Shown here: piece after piece, positions 1-11,819 of the stretch
How the letters are laid out: each line of letters begins with the position of its first letter
How positions within the stretch are numbered: the stretch's first letter is position 1
NCBI GenBank assembly: GCA_014529385.2
Contig: CM043946.1
Location: 37,019,558 to 37,083,057, forward strand
Source of the DNA: Adiantum capillus-veneris
Taxonomy: Eukaryota; Streptophyta; Polypodiopsida; Polypodiales; Pteridaceae
Length of the DNA stretch: 63,500 nt
Direction: 5' to 3'
Made by a program: the position numbers and the translations under genes
The notes under the pieces: generated by a model
Seen by the model: only the letters and a program-made list of their open reading frames with translations
Told to the model about the DNA's origin: nothing
The model's database searches: none

Positions 1-1596
1 AAACACCCCTTGATCGCAATTGGAAGAATGAATTGCAAGAACTTATGCCAGTCGTGCGATTTCAGTCCTGACAGCTGATCGTCACGGGTGAATGCTGTCT
101 TGAGACATCGCATATATCCTATTGACATCCTGAACTCTGAAATCACCCTTTTAACTTGTCGCTCTTTGCTTTTTAGAAATACCCATGGAGCTCTTGGAAG
201 TTTTGTTTGGCCAGCTGCATTGGTGAAAGGCCACAGCTCTGGCATCTTTCCAACTGACTGCAAATCATCTCGTGAACCTCGATTGTCTTTCATTCCCATG
301 ATTGTCTTCTAGAGGAGCTCTCCCACATTCTTGAATATATGCATTGGATCTAGCAAATGGTTAATTAGTAGATCACCCCAGTACGGCAACGTATGGAGAA
401 TGGACAGGCTGCCCCTCATGTTGCTCCCATCGGCGACACCACTCTTGTACATGCATAGGACGACATTCGACGCGACCAAGCTGACCTTCGCGCAAGTGAT
501 GGCCATCTGGAAGATAACGGTGGTGGCCTTGATAAATTGTCTTTCAAAGAGAGGCAGAATAGCGCACATCCAAAGAATGCCCGCAAATTGGACATGCATT
601 GTATCCCGAAGTTGTTAGCCATGCATATATTAAAGCATGAATCAGGCCAAGGCAAAGTGCTTGTGAATAGCGAGAATTTTGTAAATCAAGAACCATTACC
701 AGAAGCTTCTCCATATCCTGGCCAATCATGCATAGTCCATATAAGAAGTCCATGAATCCTTGCATGTTGTTGTCCTACTGGCTCAACCGCATCTGCTATG
801 TCGATCCCATGCCATAACTCCTGGAGCTCCCCTACTAGTGGAGCTAGATAAACATCCATGTTTTCTGCCTTGAACTTACCAGGTACAATCAAGCTTAATA
901 TCAAATGACCCTTCTTGATGGCAAGCCACGGCGGGAGGTTGTAATTGATAAGGCACACATGCCAAGTGCTCCATGACGAGCTTCTCAAGCCAAATGGATT
1001 GACTCCATCCATTGCCATGCCCAAACACAAATTGCGTGGTTCACTCTTAAAATGTGGCCCGGTATCTTCAATGTGCCTCCAAGCCTTTGAATCAGCGGGC
1101 ACCCTAAATGTTGTGTCAGTGGATCTATTCGTAGAATGCCACCACATCAACTTTGCAATGGAACCACAACAAAACATGTTGTTTATCCTAGGAATAATAG
1201 GGAAATGCTACAACACTTTAGCTGGCACTATCTCGCCAACTGTATCTTGTTTGTAGTGCATTGCTCCGCACTTAGGACACGACAGACAATCTGCAAATTC
1301 ATTGCGAAAAAGAATGCAATCATTTGGACATGCATGAATCTTGTTGTAGTCCAAGACAACAGAGGTCAATAGTTGCTTTGCGTCTGGCCTGGATGGGGAA
1401 TTTCATTGCCAGCCGGGAGAAGTTAATCAATGTCTGGCCTGAACGGGCATCGTAGATTCTGTACGGTTTCTCTAGCAAACTCTCCGTACTTGTGCACATG
1501 GTCATTACATATCCTACGCTTGTGCAGGATTTGATACTTGCAGAGCGTGCACAAGCATGCAATCTTTTCCTCCATGTTAGTTGAGGACGTTGCCAT
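1..1596 (-). pseudogene. CACTA transposase (TNP2 / Transposase_21 family), broken, 3' end off window
   Basis: The start ATG is at 1596-1594. A short N-terminal region with C-x2-C pairs is followed by the family hallmarks in order: the HACPNDC-like segment (about 1345), the zinc pair CPKCGAMHYK (about 1270), the block MAMDGVNPFG (about 1010), YNLPPWLAIK (about 935), and near the left edge LLINHLLDPMHIFKNV (about 330) and the LSGLKSHDWH-like segment (about 40). These are conserved blocks of the TNP2 transposase that cuts and joins CACTA termini. The blocks lie in different frames, with shifts near 1375, 1270, 690, 600 and a stop near 310, so no intact protein can be made. The C-terminal third lies outside the window. 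Confidence 0.85.
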
Positions 1597-2060
1597 CTAC
1601 AATGATTATGAATGTTGTTTTAATATATATACTCCTCGCAATGTAATCTACCTCGCATTCTCTAGTCTTGCCCAATCTCCGTACACCTCGGTCTAGAGGT
1701 GTAGGGAGATCAGGACCACCGGGTCAAAAACTCATCTTTATTGGTCAAATCCTATATGGGTAGACACATACGTGCACTCCCAAGTGTACATGGCAATGCA
1801 TGTAGCGGGCAAAACCCCTTTGCCTCTTTCCATACTTTCTTCTAGAGAGAGATAGAGAGTTTCTTTCCTTTTCACACAATTGGTCAGCCAACCTAACTCT
1901 TTCTCTCTCTCTTTCTCTATCTACTATCTATCTATCTCTCTCTACCTCTGTACCTATCTCTAGTTAATTCTCTCTCTCTCTCTCTATATATATATCTCAC
2001 TCTCTATCTCTCTATTTCTCTCTCTCTGTCTACGTACCCTATCTCTCATTCTTTCTCGCT
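1597..2060. other. CACTA internal region, no gene
   Basis: This stretch has no supported gene. From about 1850 it becomes pyrimidine-rich, with scattered short CTCT and CTAT runs leading into the long (CT)n arrays. Confidence 0.6.
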
Positions 2061-2065
2061 TGATC

Positions 2066-2074
2066 TCACTCTCG

Positions 2075-2160
<86 letters not shown>

Positions 2161-2256
2161 ATCTCGCTCTCACTATCTCTCTTTCTCTCTCTATTTCCCT
2201 ATTTCCCTATCTCTCTCTATCTTGCTCTCCACTTCCCTATCTATCTCTCTCTAAAT

Positions 2257-2336
<80 letters not shown>
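2066..2336. repeat. Two long (CT)n microsatellites
   Basis: There is an almost pure CT run at about 2079-2157 and a second at about 2260-2336, separated by impure CTATTTCCCT repeats. Open frames over them encode only Leu-Ser repeats and are artefacts. Confidence 0.95.
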
Positions 2337-2339
<3 letters not shown>

Positions 2340-3815
2340 CTCTACTTCCCTATCTCTCTACTGATTAAATGAGCGACTGAGCTAGGGAGATCCAGACGCC
2401 CACGACTGCGGAGGCCATACTACACAACATCGACAAAGGCTGCATCAGAGGATCCATGTCACTTTGGCTCGACATGCACAACACCCGGTCAGACTACTGA
2501 CCATGGAGGAGATTGATGAGGTCCGACACCGACAGATGCTGGATCTCCTATGATCTACCTATCTCAGCTAGCTATTTTAGCAGCTTAGTCCACACCCAAC
2601 ACTTTAGGATTCCAAAATATTTTATTTTGTCATTTTGTCATCTTGTTATTCTGACTTTGTATCAGATCCACCACATTGTAACTTTCTGGTCTCATAGGTC
2701 ACTTTGGCCTTTTGAAGACGCTAATATAACATTTCATTTCATTTCTCTCTTTAATTTCTCTTTCTTTAATTTTAATTTCTTACGCATACATTAATTCTCT
2801 CTCTATCTCTTTAGTTTTAATTTCTTACACATACATTTTTCTCTCTCTCTCTCTCTTTAGTTTCCTACACGCTGTCAGGAGTTTTTTGGAGCAAGGGATT
2901 GCGCATATGTATATACACATGCATGGTGCATCAAATAAAGTATTACCCATTTTCTAGAGCCAGGTGGTTACGTGGGGCCCACATGTGTACAGGTAGGACA
3001 AGGTGTACATAGTGCATCGATTTTCATCGTTACCAGTAGCAGCGTGTTTTTTCTACACTAATGAGGAGTTTATAGCGCGTAAAACTTCTCGAGGAAGCTA
3101 TCCGCGGGCCGACGACATGAGGTAAGCAGGTGCGTCAGATGGCATCTAGTGGCGTCAGGAGGGCGAACGAGGTCAATATTTGCACGCGGAGAAGTATGGA
3201 CACGAAGTGGGTGTTTTCTTGTGAGAGTTATGCAGAAAGGTCATCATTAGGACCACTTTTTGGGGCCACTTCACGTGGTGGCGAGATGCATTATTGGAAA
3301 AAAGCTGAGTGCCAGGTGTGCGAATGATGCAAAAAGGTGACAACTATGCACTGCGAGGTCAGTTTTTGGCCGGTTCGGGGTCCGTTTGAGGTCATCTAAA
3401 AGGCCAAGGGTGCCCAACTAATAAAGCTAAGTGTGGGAACTGAAAAAAAAAAGAGAAGACCAGAAAAAACGTGGAGAAGAGAGGAGGAACAGTCGCAGGT
3501 GTGTTTTTTGGGTTTTTGGAGCCTGTTTTGGCCGTAAACTGCTCATCCGAGGTCGGATTTGAGCACTTTGACATTGTAGACTGGGGTTTTGGGCCGTTCC
3601 GGACGCGATGGCGCTGTCCATTTTGCCAAATTTCTCACTCTTTTTCTGTTGTTTTTCTGTGTAAGTTCCTCCTATGAGCCAAGTTTCTTCTCCAGTTTGT
3701 GATTGTATCTGGTATCTTTTACCCATATTGTGTGAGCTGTTTGCCCCATTGGTGTTGGCCCAAGCTCATTTGTATCTAAACATCAGAAATTCTCCTCTTT
3801 TGAGCTGAGTTTTTT
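2337..3815. other. CACTA internal region, no recognisable gene
   Basis: I see no supported coding region here. At 2750-2870 two units of a compound module occur (TTTAGTTTTAATTTCTTA, ACACATAC, then CT runs), the same module that is amplified at 4020-4500. The segment 3420-3730 has a T/A-rich, leader-like composition but no convincing ORF. Confidence 0.5.
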
Positions 3816-4174
3816 TAGGTGTGTGTGTGTGTGTGTGTGTGTCTGTGTGGAGTGGGCAAGTGGATAGTCTCTCTCCTCTCACTCCAGAGGTGTGTTCCCT
3901 GTCTCGGCCAGGTGTGTTGTGTAAGCCGAGTGGTGCCCCATAGTGTGTGTGTGTATCTTCCCAAGAGTGTGTGACGGGTCGTTATAGAGGCGTTGTGTGT
4001 GTTTTCATCCCGCTCACAACGCACACACACTTCTCTCTCTCTCTCTAGATTTTTAATTTCTTATTTACACACACACACATTTCTCTCTCTCTCTCTTTGA
4101 TTTTTTAATTTCTTATTTATACACACACACACGTTTCTCTCTCTTTCTCTCTTTGATTTTCTACACACACACAC

Positions 4175-4226
<52 letters not shown>

Positions 4227-4252
4227 TTCTTTAGTTTCTTACACACACACAC

Positions 4253-4326
<74 letters not shown>

Positions 4327-4405
4327 TTGATTACCTACACACACACACACATTTTTTTTTTCTCTCTCTCTCTCTCTCTGTCTTTCCTACACATACACAC
4401 ACACA

Positions 4406-4480
<75 letters not shown>

Positions 4481-4500
4481 TACACACACACACACACGAT
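3816..4500. repeat. (GT)n tract and compound (CA)n/(CT)n higher-order array
   Basis: (GT)n lies at about 3817-3843. From 4020 to 4500 a module of (CA)n, TTTCTCTC, (CT)n and then TTGATTTTTTAATTTCTT-like spacer recurs about seven times with variable dinucleotide length. A G-homopolymer run follows at about 4516-4533. Open frames on both strands here are low-complexity artefacts. Confidence 0.9.
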
Positions 4501-4628
4501 GTAGAGAGAGAGAGGGGTTTGGGGGGGGGGGGGTTCATAATACCTATGCAGCAGGTTTCGGCCAAGATCTGACCGCGCACGTTGAAGGCAAAAATGGCCC
4601 CTGCGCGCGTGTTCCCCTTTTTTCTCCC

Positions 4629-4841
4629 AATTTTTTAGCGTCGAAATGTGTGTCAATATACTCGTGGTAAGGTCTGTCGATATACGCGTGGAAAAGCATG
4701 CCTTGTCACGCGTATTTCCATGCCCATATCGACGGCTATTTCGACGCATATATCGACGGGATAAAAGTACATCAATATCCACGTGGAAAGGTACGACCGT
4801 CGATATATACTGCGTCAATATCTAGATGTTATGTTGTAGTG
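4629..4841 (-). repeat. CACTA subterminal repeats and terminal inverted repeat
   Basis: A motif close to GTCGATATACGCGTGGAAA recurs in both orientations. Variants begin near 4648 (GTCAATATACTCGTGG), 4675 (GTCGATATACGCGTGG), 4735, 4750, 4770 (CATCAATATCCACGTGG), 4798 and 4814. The array ends in the terminus at 4830-4841. In En/Spm elements such clustered subterminal repeats bind the element's regulatory transposase protein. That role is inferred here from position and family. Confidence 0.7.
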
Positions 4842-5440
4842 CACAAGAGGTTGCTCAATGCAAAGTGGTCCCCACTTTGTTACACTTGGGGAAAGGTAAG
4901 AGAGCATGATGCTCTTTTTCTCTTTGATAATGGTTCCACCCACAATTTCATCTCTATGGAACTAGCTGAAAAGCTAGGAGTGCTACCAAAATTTATGAGT
5001 GTGATGAGCATACCAACACCTTCCACTTGTAATATTCACACTCTAGAAACGAAATAATTATTCCCTAAAGCAAGAAGAACCCATATTGCATCATATTGAG
5101 GGTCCTAATTCCGTGATAAGGTAGGTAGAGGACAACCACCACCAAAAGCACACTATTATATGTACATGACACCATCCATTTCCATCATCCAAAGCCATGT
5201 TGGTAAGTCCTCTAGAAAATGTTATTACTTTTTTCATGGAAAGAAAAAGGCCTGCTAACTCTATCATTCACACCAATAGGATGCAATCAACTTCGTAGAT
5301 GATAACAATGAGACTAGATCAAGCTATAACAAAATTGCTAGCTTGAGGTAAGTTTATTGCGAGAGTTGGACTGTAGAGTGGTAATGTTACAATAGACAAT
5401 ATAGTAGGATCTAGTCTGGGTGATGAATACACAAATCGTG
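4842..5440 (+). pseudogene. Ty3 protease fragment plus 3' tail (copy of 57635-58231)
   Basis: The frame at about 4848-5057 reads TWGKVREHDALFLFDNGSTH, a retropepsin active-site region (Asp-Asn-Gly-Ser in place of the usual Asp-Ser/Thr-Gly). It is followed by ELAEKLGV and then a stop at about 5055. About 380 bp of non-coding tail follow, nearly identical to the tail at 57841-58231. Both copies lose similarity at the same point (GATGAATACACAA). The CACTA element cuts this copy at 4841, so its gag portion is missing or displaced. Confidence 0.8.
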
Positions 5441-5571
5441 GCTCTTTAAACAAAATTGGGAATGTTTTTTTTATAGGTTTCCACATCCCAATGTGACTTC
5501 CTTGAGTACAATCAATAGTGCGTAAGCACATCCGAATGAGGTAGACAGTCAAACACACTCATTGCTTCTAG
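5441..5571. other. Flank between Ty3 fragment and Tat-like LTR
   Basis: This is a short unassigned sequence. A minus-strand open frame (5319-5558) crosses into the shared Ty3 tail; I cannot identify it. Confidence 0.4.
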
Positions 5572-8159
5572 TGAGGCGGTCCGGGGCGGGGCAAAAGAAG
5601 AGCGGCCTCTAGACACCCTTCGAGGCTCCCGTACCACTCAATTGGGTTGGGGCAAGCACAATCAAAGACAACAACCACCCACGACTAGAAACCAAACAAG
5701 AAAGGAGCACCACCTAGTTGTAGATGCGAACTAGGATGCACGTGATATCTCCTTGTACTCAAACACACAAAGGGAGGGGAATGAATTATAGACACACACA
5801 TCAAACACAAACATTCACCACACCAGAGTGAGGTAAAGAGCACAAATCAACTTGAGCAACTCAGTCTTAGCCTTAAAGACTAGATGCACACAAACTTGGT
5901 GAGAAACAGAGAGACAACACAAAACATGACCTTGTTACCAATGCAAAAATTGTCTTAGGGTCACGGGAGCCCTCTCACCAAGCACCCTCTTACAATTGAC
6001 TTTTTAGGAAAACAATTCAACAAGCCCTGAATCCAACAAGCATGAATACACAACAGACTTCAAGGACAATATACGTTCAACCACCTGATGAGCCAACTTA
6101 TCAAGTCAATTTGGAGAGAAGAGTCGTAGTTGCAGCATACAATTGCACCCAAAACTATAAATCTTATTTATGCACAAGAGTAGGTTACAAGTGTGATGAA
6201 GAGTATGGAATCACTCCACTCCTCTAGATGGCATAACTAACTTCAAGCTTCTCCATGCACCTATGTGTATGTGAGGGAATAGAGTGCTCACAATGCACAC
6301 ACTCTACAGAACTAGGCTTAAAGAGTGGTGTGTTATGTCATGTGGAGAATGGTGTGGTGTAGTGTGATCATGTGATGATTTACAACGGAGAGAAGGGCTC
6401 TATTTATAGGTTTTAGAAGCCCCGATTAGGATTAGACCTAATCAAGTTTATTTGAAGAAATAAAAGATTATGCATATTTTTATTTTTTTAAATGAGGGTG
6501 GGTCTCTCTTGTCCTTTAAGTCACATGGATGTGGTCTCAAGGGAAGAGAATTATTGAGGATGAAAGGAGAGAGGATTGGATGAATAATTTGGAAGTGCCT
6601 ACTCTAATAGATAGTGGAGGGTGCATTTTTACAATAAGATTAGTGGTTAGTGGTTAGTAATAGTCACTACAAAATATTTACAAAATCATTCACCAAATGG
6701 TGAGATATATGATCAGCAAAGTTAGAGAAGGGATAAGCTTGTAAAGAAAGGTTGAAGCTTTGGAGAAGTTGACATTCACCTCTTTACAACACCGGTAGAA
6801 GAAGTGGTCAGCATGGCGAAGTTGCACGTGTGATGAAGCTATGTTATCTTCAAACCTTGGATAATTCATGATAAAAGCGTTCATTTTTAGAGGTTAACCT
6901 TGGATTTTTTCTGATTTTTTGGAGTTCTTTAGAAAGCTGAAGAGAGTATGGTAATATGGACATATATGTAGAGAGAGAGGGGAGCACATAGGTGTGTATA
7001 AATAAAGGATGAAGGCTATGGAGGTGTGAGAGAAGTTCCAATGGTGAAGAGGGTGAAATAGGACATGGGAGTTGCAGGTTTGGGAGTGGGAAGGAGAGGG
7101 AGATGTGTGTAATAGTGAGTAGGTGTGTGGAAGGGTGATAGAAATAGGAAGACTTTTTTGGTGTATGAGGTGGCAGTTTTGAAGTCGGCCATAAATTTCA
7201 TGTAAAATGGCCCTTGACTTCAAAATTAAAATTTTTTTTATGAAAAATACTTTAGCTCACGAGCTACATTTTGTCTTTCGAAAGTTTCCTCAAATTTGGA
7301 TCATAAGAAGGTGCCAAAATTTGAGCAAAAAGTTGTCCCTGCAGCACTTAATAAAGCTTGAAGTGGGCCACTATTTGATTCTTTTTCCTTTGTAGTCTTC
7401 CAAGTGAGCCCTCCATGCATCAACCATGACCTAAAATTTCCAAGGATCTTGCACACATGTATTGTATAGGATAAGTATAAAATATAATATATCCTTGTGG
7501 GATAAAAAGATAGGCTAGCTAGTCATAAAAAATGGACACATGGGATGCATGGTGGAAAAATATATATAAAATAAAAGGAGAAAAATAATAAGGGAAGGGA
7601 CCCTCAATTATTCTTTTCTTTGAGTGATTTATGGAATTTATTTGAAGATGAAATCTATTTACTTGTGAATATTTAACTGGGAGGGATGGAAAAAAATATG
7701 ACGGAGCTAATAACGTTATTGGTGAATTTTTACGATGAAGTCACATAAAGGTTTTTCAAGGCTTGTGTGAGTAGAGCTTAAGTGATAGAATGATAGTAAA
7801 ATATGGATAAGGAATGACACGTGATGGAAGCTAAAGTATACTTAAGTTTGATAACGCACACCTAGGAATATATATTTATATAAATACAATTTTTTTGAAA
7901 AAAAACCCTTTATATCTAGATCCTTTATTTTATAGAAAATATTTACATGTAAAGAGGACCATAATATTATAATTTTATTTTTTTATGTATCCTAGCCCAA
8001 TGACTCGCTCAATTATTTAATTAAAAAATGTGATAAAAACCTTAAACATACACACGCTATTTACAATGAAAAAGTGAGCCTAGTCATTGTGCTAAGGTGT
8101 TTTTTTGGGGTGAAGTGGCTTCTTAAAATATTTTATGAGAGCCGAAAAAACGGCTATCA
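5572..8159 (-). repeat. 3' LTR of the Tat-like element
   Basis: It is 2588 bp and homologous to 15406-17608 + 24075-24375 + 25697-25732. On the minus strand it begins TGATAGCCG next to the polypurine tract and ends CCGCCTCA. A TATA box (CCTATAAATAG, minus strand) lies at about 6400-6410. Open frames within it (for example 6042-6227, 6850-7223) recur in the other LTR only because of homology and show no family signature. Confidence 0.85.
6400..6410 (-). promoter_or_regulatory. LTR TATA box, Tat-like element (left copy)
   Basis: The minus strand reads CCTATAAATAGAGCCC, and the same sequence is at about 16156-16166 in the right LTR. In the right (5') LTR, transcription would start about 30 bp downstream and run through the twin ORFs and gag. 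Confidence 0.6.
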
Positions 8160-8175
8160 TTTAGTCCTCCACCTA
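8160..8175 (-). promoter_or_regulatory. Polypurine tract of the Tat-like element
   Basis: The minus strand reads AGGTGGAGGACTAAA directly before the LTR start TGATAGCC. This is the expected plus-strand priming site of a Ty3 element. Confidence 0.75.
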
Positions 8176-8188
8176 GATGATGGTACAT

Positions 8189-9596
8189 TCATGTACCATC
8201 AGAAGGCATATCTTCCAATGAGAGTGTTTTTCGATCCTTCGTGATATTTCGTGCCTTAATTGAATCTTCATCTTGTAATACCAAGATCAAATACTTACAT
8301 GCTATTGTAGTTGTTCCATGCTCTTGTAGATCCTCTGGTAGAACTCGACTCAAGTAAGGCTTTAATCGATACCCATTCACCTTCTTGGGGTGCTCCTTGC
8401 CATCCAAATCCATGAGTTGATAGTAGCTAGAGTTGAAGGTCTTCTTGACAATGTATGGTCCCTGCCATCTGGTATTGAACGTCACATCAAAGCGATTGTC
8501 AAGGCGATTATCGTACCTTAGCACCAAATCTCCTTCCTTGATCCATTTGCCTTTCACCTTTTTGTCGAGCTTGTCTTTTATTTGTGTAGCCTTTATTTTA
8601 TAGTACTCATAAGCTGCCTCCCATTTCCATTCTAGTTCTGCGAGGGTGAGAAGTCAATCTTCCCATGCTGCTTCTTCGCCTTATGCCACCTTTCCATGAA
8701 GTCACATCGTGGGAATGTTGAGATCGATGGGTTGCAAAGCTTCTTGACCATAGACTAGGTGGAAGGGTGTGAACTTTGTTGCTTCCTTGTAGGTAGTTCG
8801 ATAGGCCCACAATGCTCCATCCAAGAAGTCATCCCATAGATTTGTCTTGTTCTTTACCATCTTTCGGATGATTCCTGCAATGATGCCATTAGCCTTCTCT
8901 ACCAAACCATTTGATTGAGGATATTAGGGTGTGCTATGCCGATGTAGAATGTGAAGCTCATCACAAACTTCTGTGAGCAAGCCCTTCCTAAAATCCTGGA
9001 CCATTATCAGAAACAATCTCCAAAGGTGTGCCAAATCTGCAACAAATGTGAGTGTACACAAACTTGCTAATTGTCCTCTCATTCACTCTTGCCACACTTT
9101 GAGCTTCTACCCACCTAGTCATGTAGTCTATGGCCACCAAGATATAAAATTTTCCATTTTTAGTCATGGGCAATGGACCCATAGCATCAATGCCCCATTT
9201 TTCAAATGGACCATTTGCAAGGACTAACTGATGTGGACCACGTAACAGATGCTTGTTTCCATTAATCTGACAATTGTGGAAGCTTTTACACCAATGTTGA
9301 CCATCAATGTGCAAGCTTGGCCAAACGTACCCGGCAAGAAAAATCTTTTTCCCAGTGAGTTCCTGTGAAAAATGACCACCACGCGTTTCCTCATGCAAAC
9401 CTTCAAGAATGGCTGGAATCTCCTTGGTTGTCGATATTCTCCTGCAAACTTGATCTTTTCCTCTTTGGTAGAGGGCACCTTCCAAAAACAAATACGAACT
9501 CGCCTTCTTAATGAGCCTCCTCTTTTCAGCCTTTGTGAAGCCTTCTAGAAACTCTCCCTCTAAAATGTAGCTCACAATGGGAGCCAATGACTCCAT
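8189..9596 (-). pseudogene. Ty3 integrase, Tat-like element (frameshifted)
   Basis: 9596-8988 holds the N-terminal zinc region (HEETRGGHFS, then a degenerate Cys part) and the catalytic core with WGIDAMGPLP (first Asp) and VSDNGPGF (second Asp). The third acidic residue is in 8905-8702, in the segment MVEKANGIIAG. The GALWAYRTTYK and FHLVYGQEAL blocks follow. 8557-8189 is the C-terminal domain (GDLVLRYD, RWQGPYIV, VNGYRLKPYL). Three frames are needed, with breaks near 8985 and 8650, so it is inactive. In an intact element this enzyme inserts the cDNA into the host genome. Confidence 0.88.
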
Positions 9597-9671
9597 TCCC
9601 TAGTACCTTGGTTGTTTAATCATTGTTGCTGCCATGATGACCTGCACTTCACCTTCAACACATGCAACTGC

Positions 9672-10110
9672 TTATTGGGCAAGCAAATCAGCATCTTCAT
9701 TTTGTTTCCTAGGAATATTATACAATTGTACTTCTTCAAATTGATTGAAGAGTTTACGAATGACATGAACATTTTGCCTTAGCTTTTCATTCTTACAAGC
9801 CCAATTACCTAGAATTTGCTTCACAATGAGAAGTGCATCCCCTTTTACCATGAGACGTTGTATACCTTGGCCAATGCACATCTTCAAACTATGAAGTAGG
9901 GTTTCGTATTCTTCTTCATTGTTGCTAGTTGAACCTGGTAGATTGACCTTCTCTTTGATGACCACCTCTCCACTTGGGTTGAGCAATACTAGCCCTCCTC
10001 CTACTTTTCCTATGGCTCATCGAAAAGCTCCATCAAAGAACAAGGTAAAAGCATTAGGAATACTTTTAGGTGTTGCAATGGTAGGGTCTTTACCTCAGGC
10101 ACCTTAATTT
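9672..10110 (-). pseudogene. Second (cellular-type) RNase H domain
   Basis: Residues read from about 10030 down: a DGAF-like start, GGGLVLLNPSGEV, a conserved acidic patch STSNNEEEYETLL, MVKGDALLIVKQI (acidic residue of the third motif) and ending QNEDADLLAQ (final Asp). This is the archaeal/plant-type RNase HI fold found as an extra domain in Tat-lineage Ty3 elements, separate from the RT-linked RNase H at 10250-10663. The start of the domain is in another frame (10249-10010). Confidence 0.8.
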
Positions 10111-10249
10111 TCTTCTCATGTACCTTATAAGTGAGAATCCATGCCAAATGTGCACGCACACTATCTTCTACCTTGAAAGAGTATTGAAACTCTTGCAACT
10201 CCATAATCCACTTCGAGATCCTAGTACTAAGATTCATTTGAGATGACAC

Positions 10250-11759
10250 CTAAGGGAACAAATTTTCTGCAGTGAGAATTACAAAAGGTTTTGGTAGCAA
10301 GTAGGATCTAAACTTTCTCACTGTAAACATGAGAGAAAGCATCATGAGTTCTGCCTCCGTGTAGCCTCTCTCTAAAGCATTCATGACCCTACTAGCAAAG
10401 TAGATGGGTCGCATCCTAGTACTGTGGGGATCTTGTTGTAATAAAATTGCACCAATCATTTCCTTCCCAACACTGGAGCTAACAAAGAATGTGTACTCCC
10501 AACAAGGAGGCATGAGTGTTGGTAGCTTCAACAGAATGACTTTAATATTACAAAAATACTCTTCAAGATCATTAGACCATGCAAATTCTACTTGTTGTGT
10601 CAACTTTTGCAAAGGGTGAAGTAACTCCGAGGCTAAGTGAATGAAGCGTGACATATACTTCATCTTTTGAATGAATGAGATGACCTCCTTAAGACTCTTT
10701 GGTGATGGTAGCTCAATGAGAGATTTTGTCTTTCTGGATCCACCTCAATACCTTTATAGAAAACCTTGTGACCAAGCAAGATCGCTTCATCCTCACCTAT
10801 GTGGCACTTGTCGGGGTTGAGTTGACCTCCCATGTCGTAAAGTTTTTTTAAACCTTCTTCTACCTTTTGTAGATGCAATGATTTTGAGCTATAAATGCAG
10901 AAATCATCAATGACACCCTGATTGACTTTCCAAAGAATGCTTGAAACACCATGTTCATGAAACGTTGGAAAGTTGCACGAGCATTTGTCAGGCCAAATGG
11001 CATAACTCTAAAAGCATAACAACCCCAAGGAGCGAAGAAGGTTGTTTTGAATTGGTCCTCCAAATCAATCCCTATTTGAAAGTAGCCTGAGTAGCCATCA
11101 CACACAATGTACTTCTCATGACCAGCTACCTCATTTAGTATCTCATCCTAAAATGGGAGGGGAAAGTGATCTCTTTTTGTTGCCTCATTGAGTGGACGAT
11201 ACTCCACACACACCCTCCACTTGCCTTTTTTCTTAGGAGTGACAACAACAGGAGAGACCCACTTTGAATTCTCCACTGGATAAACGAAACATGCTGCTAG
11301 AAGCTTTCTTACCTCCTTGAGTAGAGCCTGCTCCTTAATGACTCCTAGCCTTCGTAGCTTTTGAGCCTTAGGTGTGGCCTCTGGCTTCAACTTAATCTTG
11401 TGTTGAACAACATCTACTCCACGCACATCGGTGTAGTCTTTAGCAAAAAGCCTCGGAAATTTCCTTAGCACACATTTGAACTCCTCTCTTTCATCCTTTA
11501 TAAGTGTTGTAGACAACATACCTTCTAACATTCCTTCATCTTGCACATTTTGGTTCTCTTGAGTATCTACCTCTTCCAAACCTCGAGAAGAGGTCTCCTG
11601 GTTGTTTGGCTTAAACCTTACTCCCATGACTTCGATGGAAGACTCCTCTTCAGTAATGTTGCCGCTACTTTCTTCTTCTGAAGTGTTATCAATCCAATCT
11701 TCTTCCGTCTCACTTTGAGAGGATTCTTCATGGAGCTCCTCTTGGTGTTGCTCCTTCAT
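10250..11759 (-). pseudogene. Ty3 reverse transcriptase and RT-linked RNase H
   Basis: 11759-11148 begins with a hydrophilic acid-rich linker and then RT motifs (VYPVENSKWVSPVVVTPKKK, WRVCVEYRPLNEAT). A stop follows LPF at 11148. 11105-10860 continues with CDGYSGYFQI and MPFGLTNARATFQ. The catalytic VIDDFCIYS lies in another frame at about 10915. 10878-10660 has LNPDKCHIGEDEAILLGHKV. 10663-10250 is the RNase H region (EFAWSNDLEEYF, PIYFASRVMNALERGYTEAE, RKFRSYL). At least four frame breaks occur. Confidence 0.88.
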
Positions 11760-11819
11760 GTCAAAGACAACCTTCTTATGATTGTCATTCCTGCAAATTA
11801 GCTTTCCACTAACCCAATC

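Larger units (their letters stand above)
1..4841 (-). mobile_element. CACTA (En/Spm) transposon, 5' portion
   Basis: The minus strand carries a TNP2-type transposase at 1-1596. The right end at 4841 is the sequence TATGTTGTAGTG, which on the minus strand reads CACTACAACATA, a typical CACTA terminus. The 200 bp inside it hold repeated subterminal motifs. The flank from 4842 continues a Ty3 gag-protease sequence found again at 57635, so this is an insertion into an older element. A 3-bp target duplication would be CAC, but the other end lies outside the window and cannot be checked. The element runs off the left edge. The long gap between transposase and terminus (1597-4620) is filled with (CT)n, (GT)n and (CA)n arrays. 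Confidence 0.82.

Noticed and set aside
2060-2254. Open frames of Leu-Ser or Arg-Glu repeats over CT tracts (also 4153-4580, 32153-32500, 33944-34213, 59028-59354, 59418-59761)
   Set aside because: They are pure products of dinucleotide repeats, open on several frames at once, with no conserved sequence outside the repeat.
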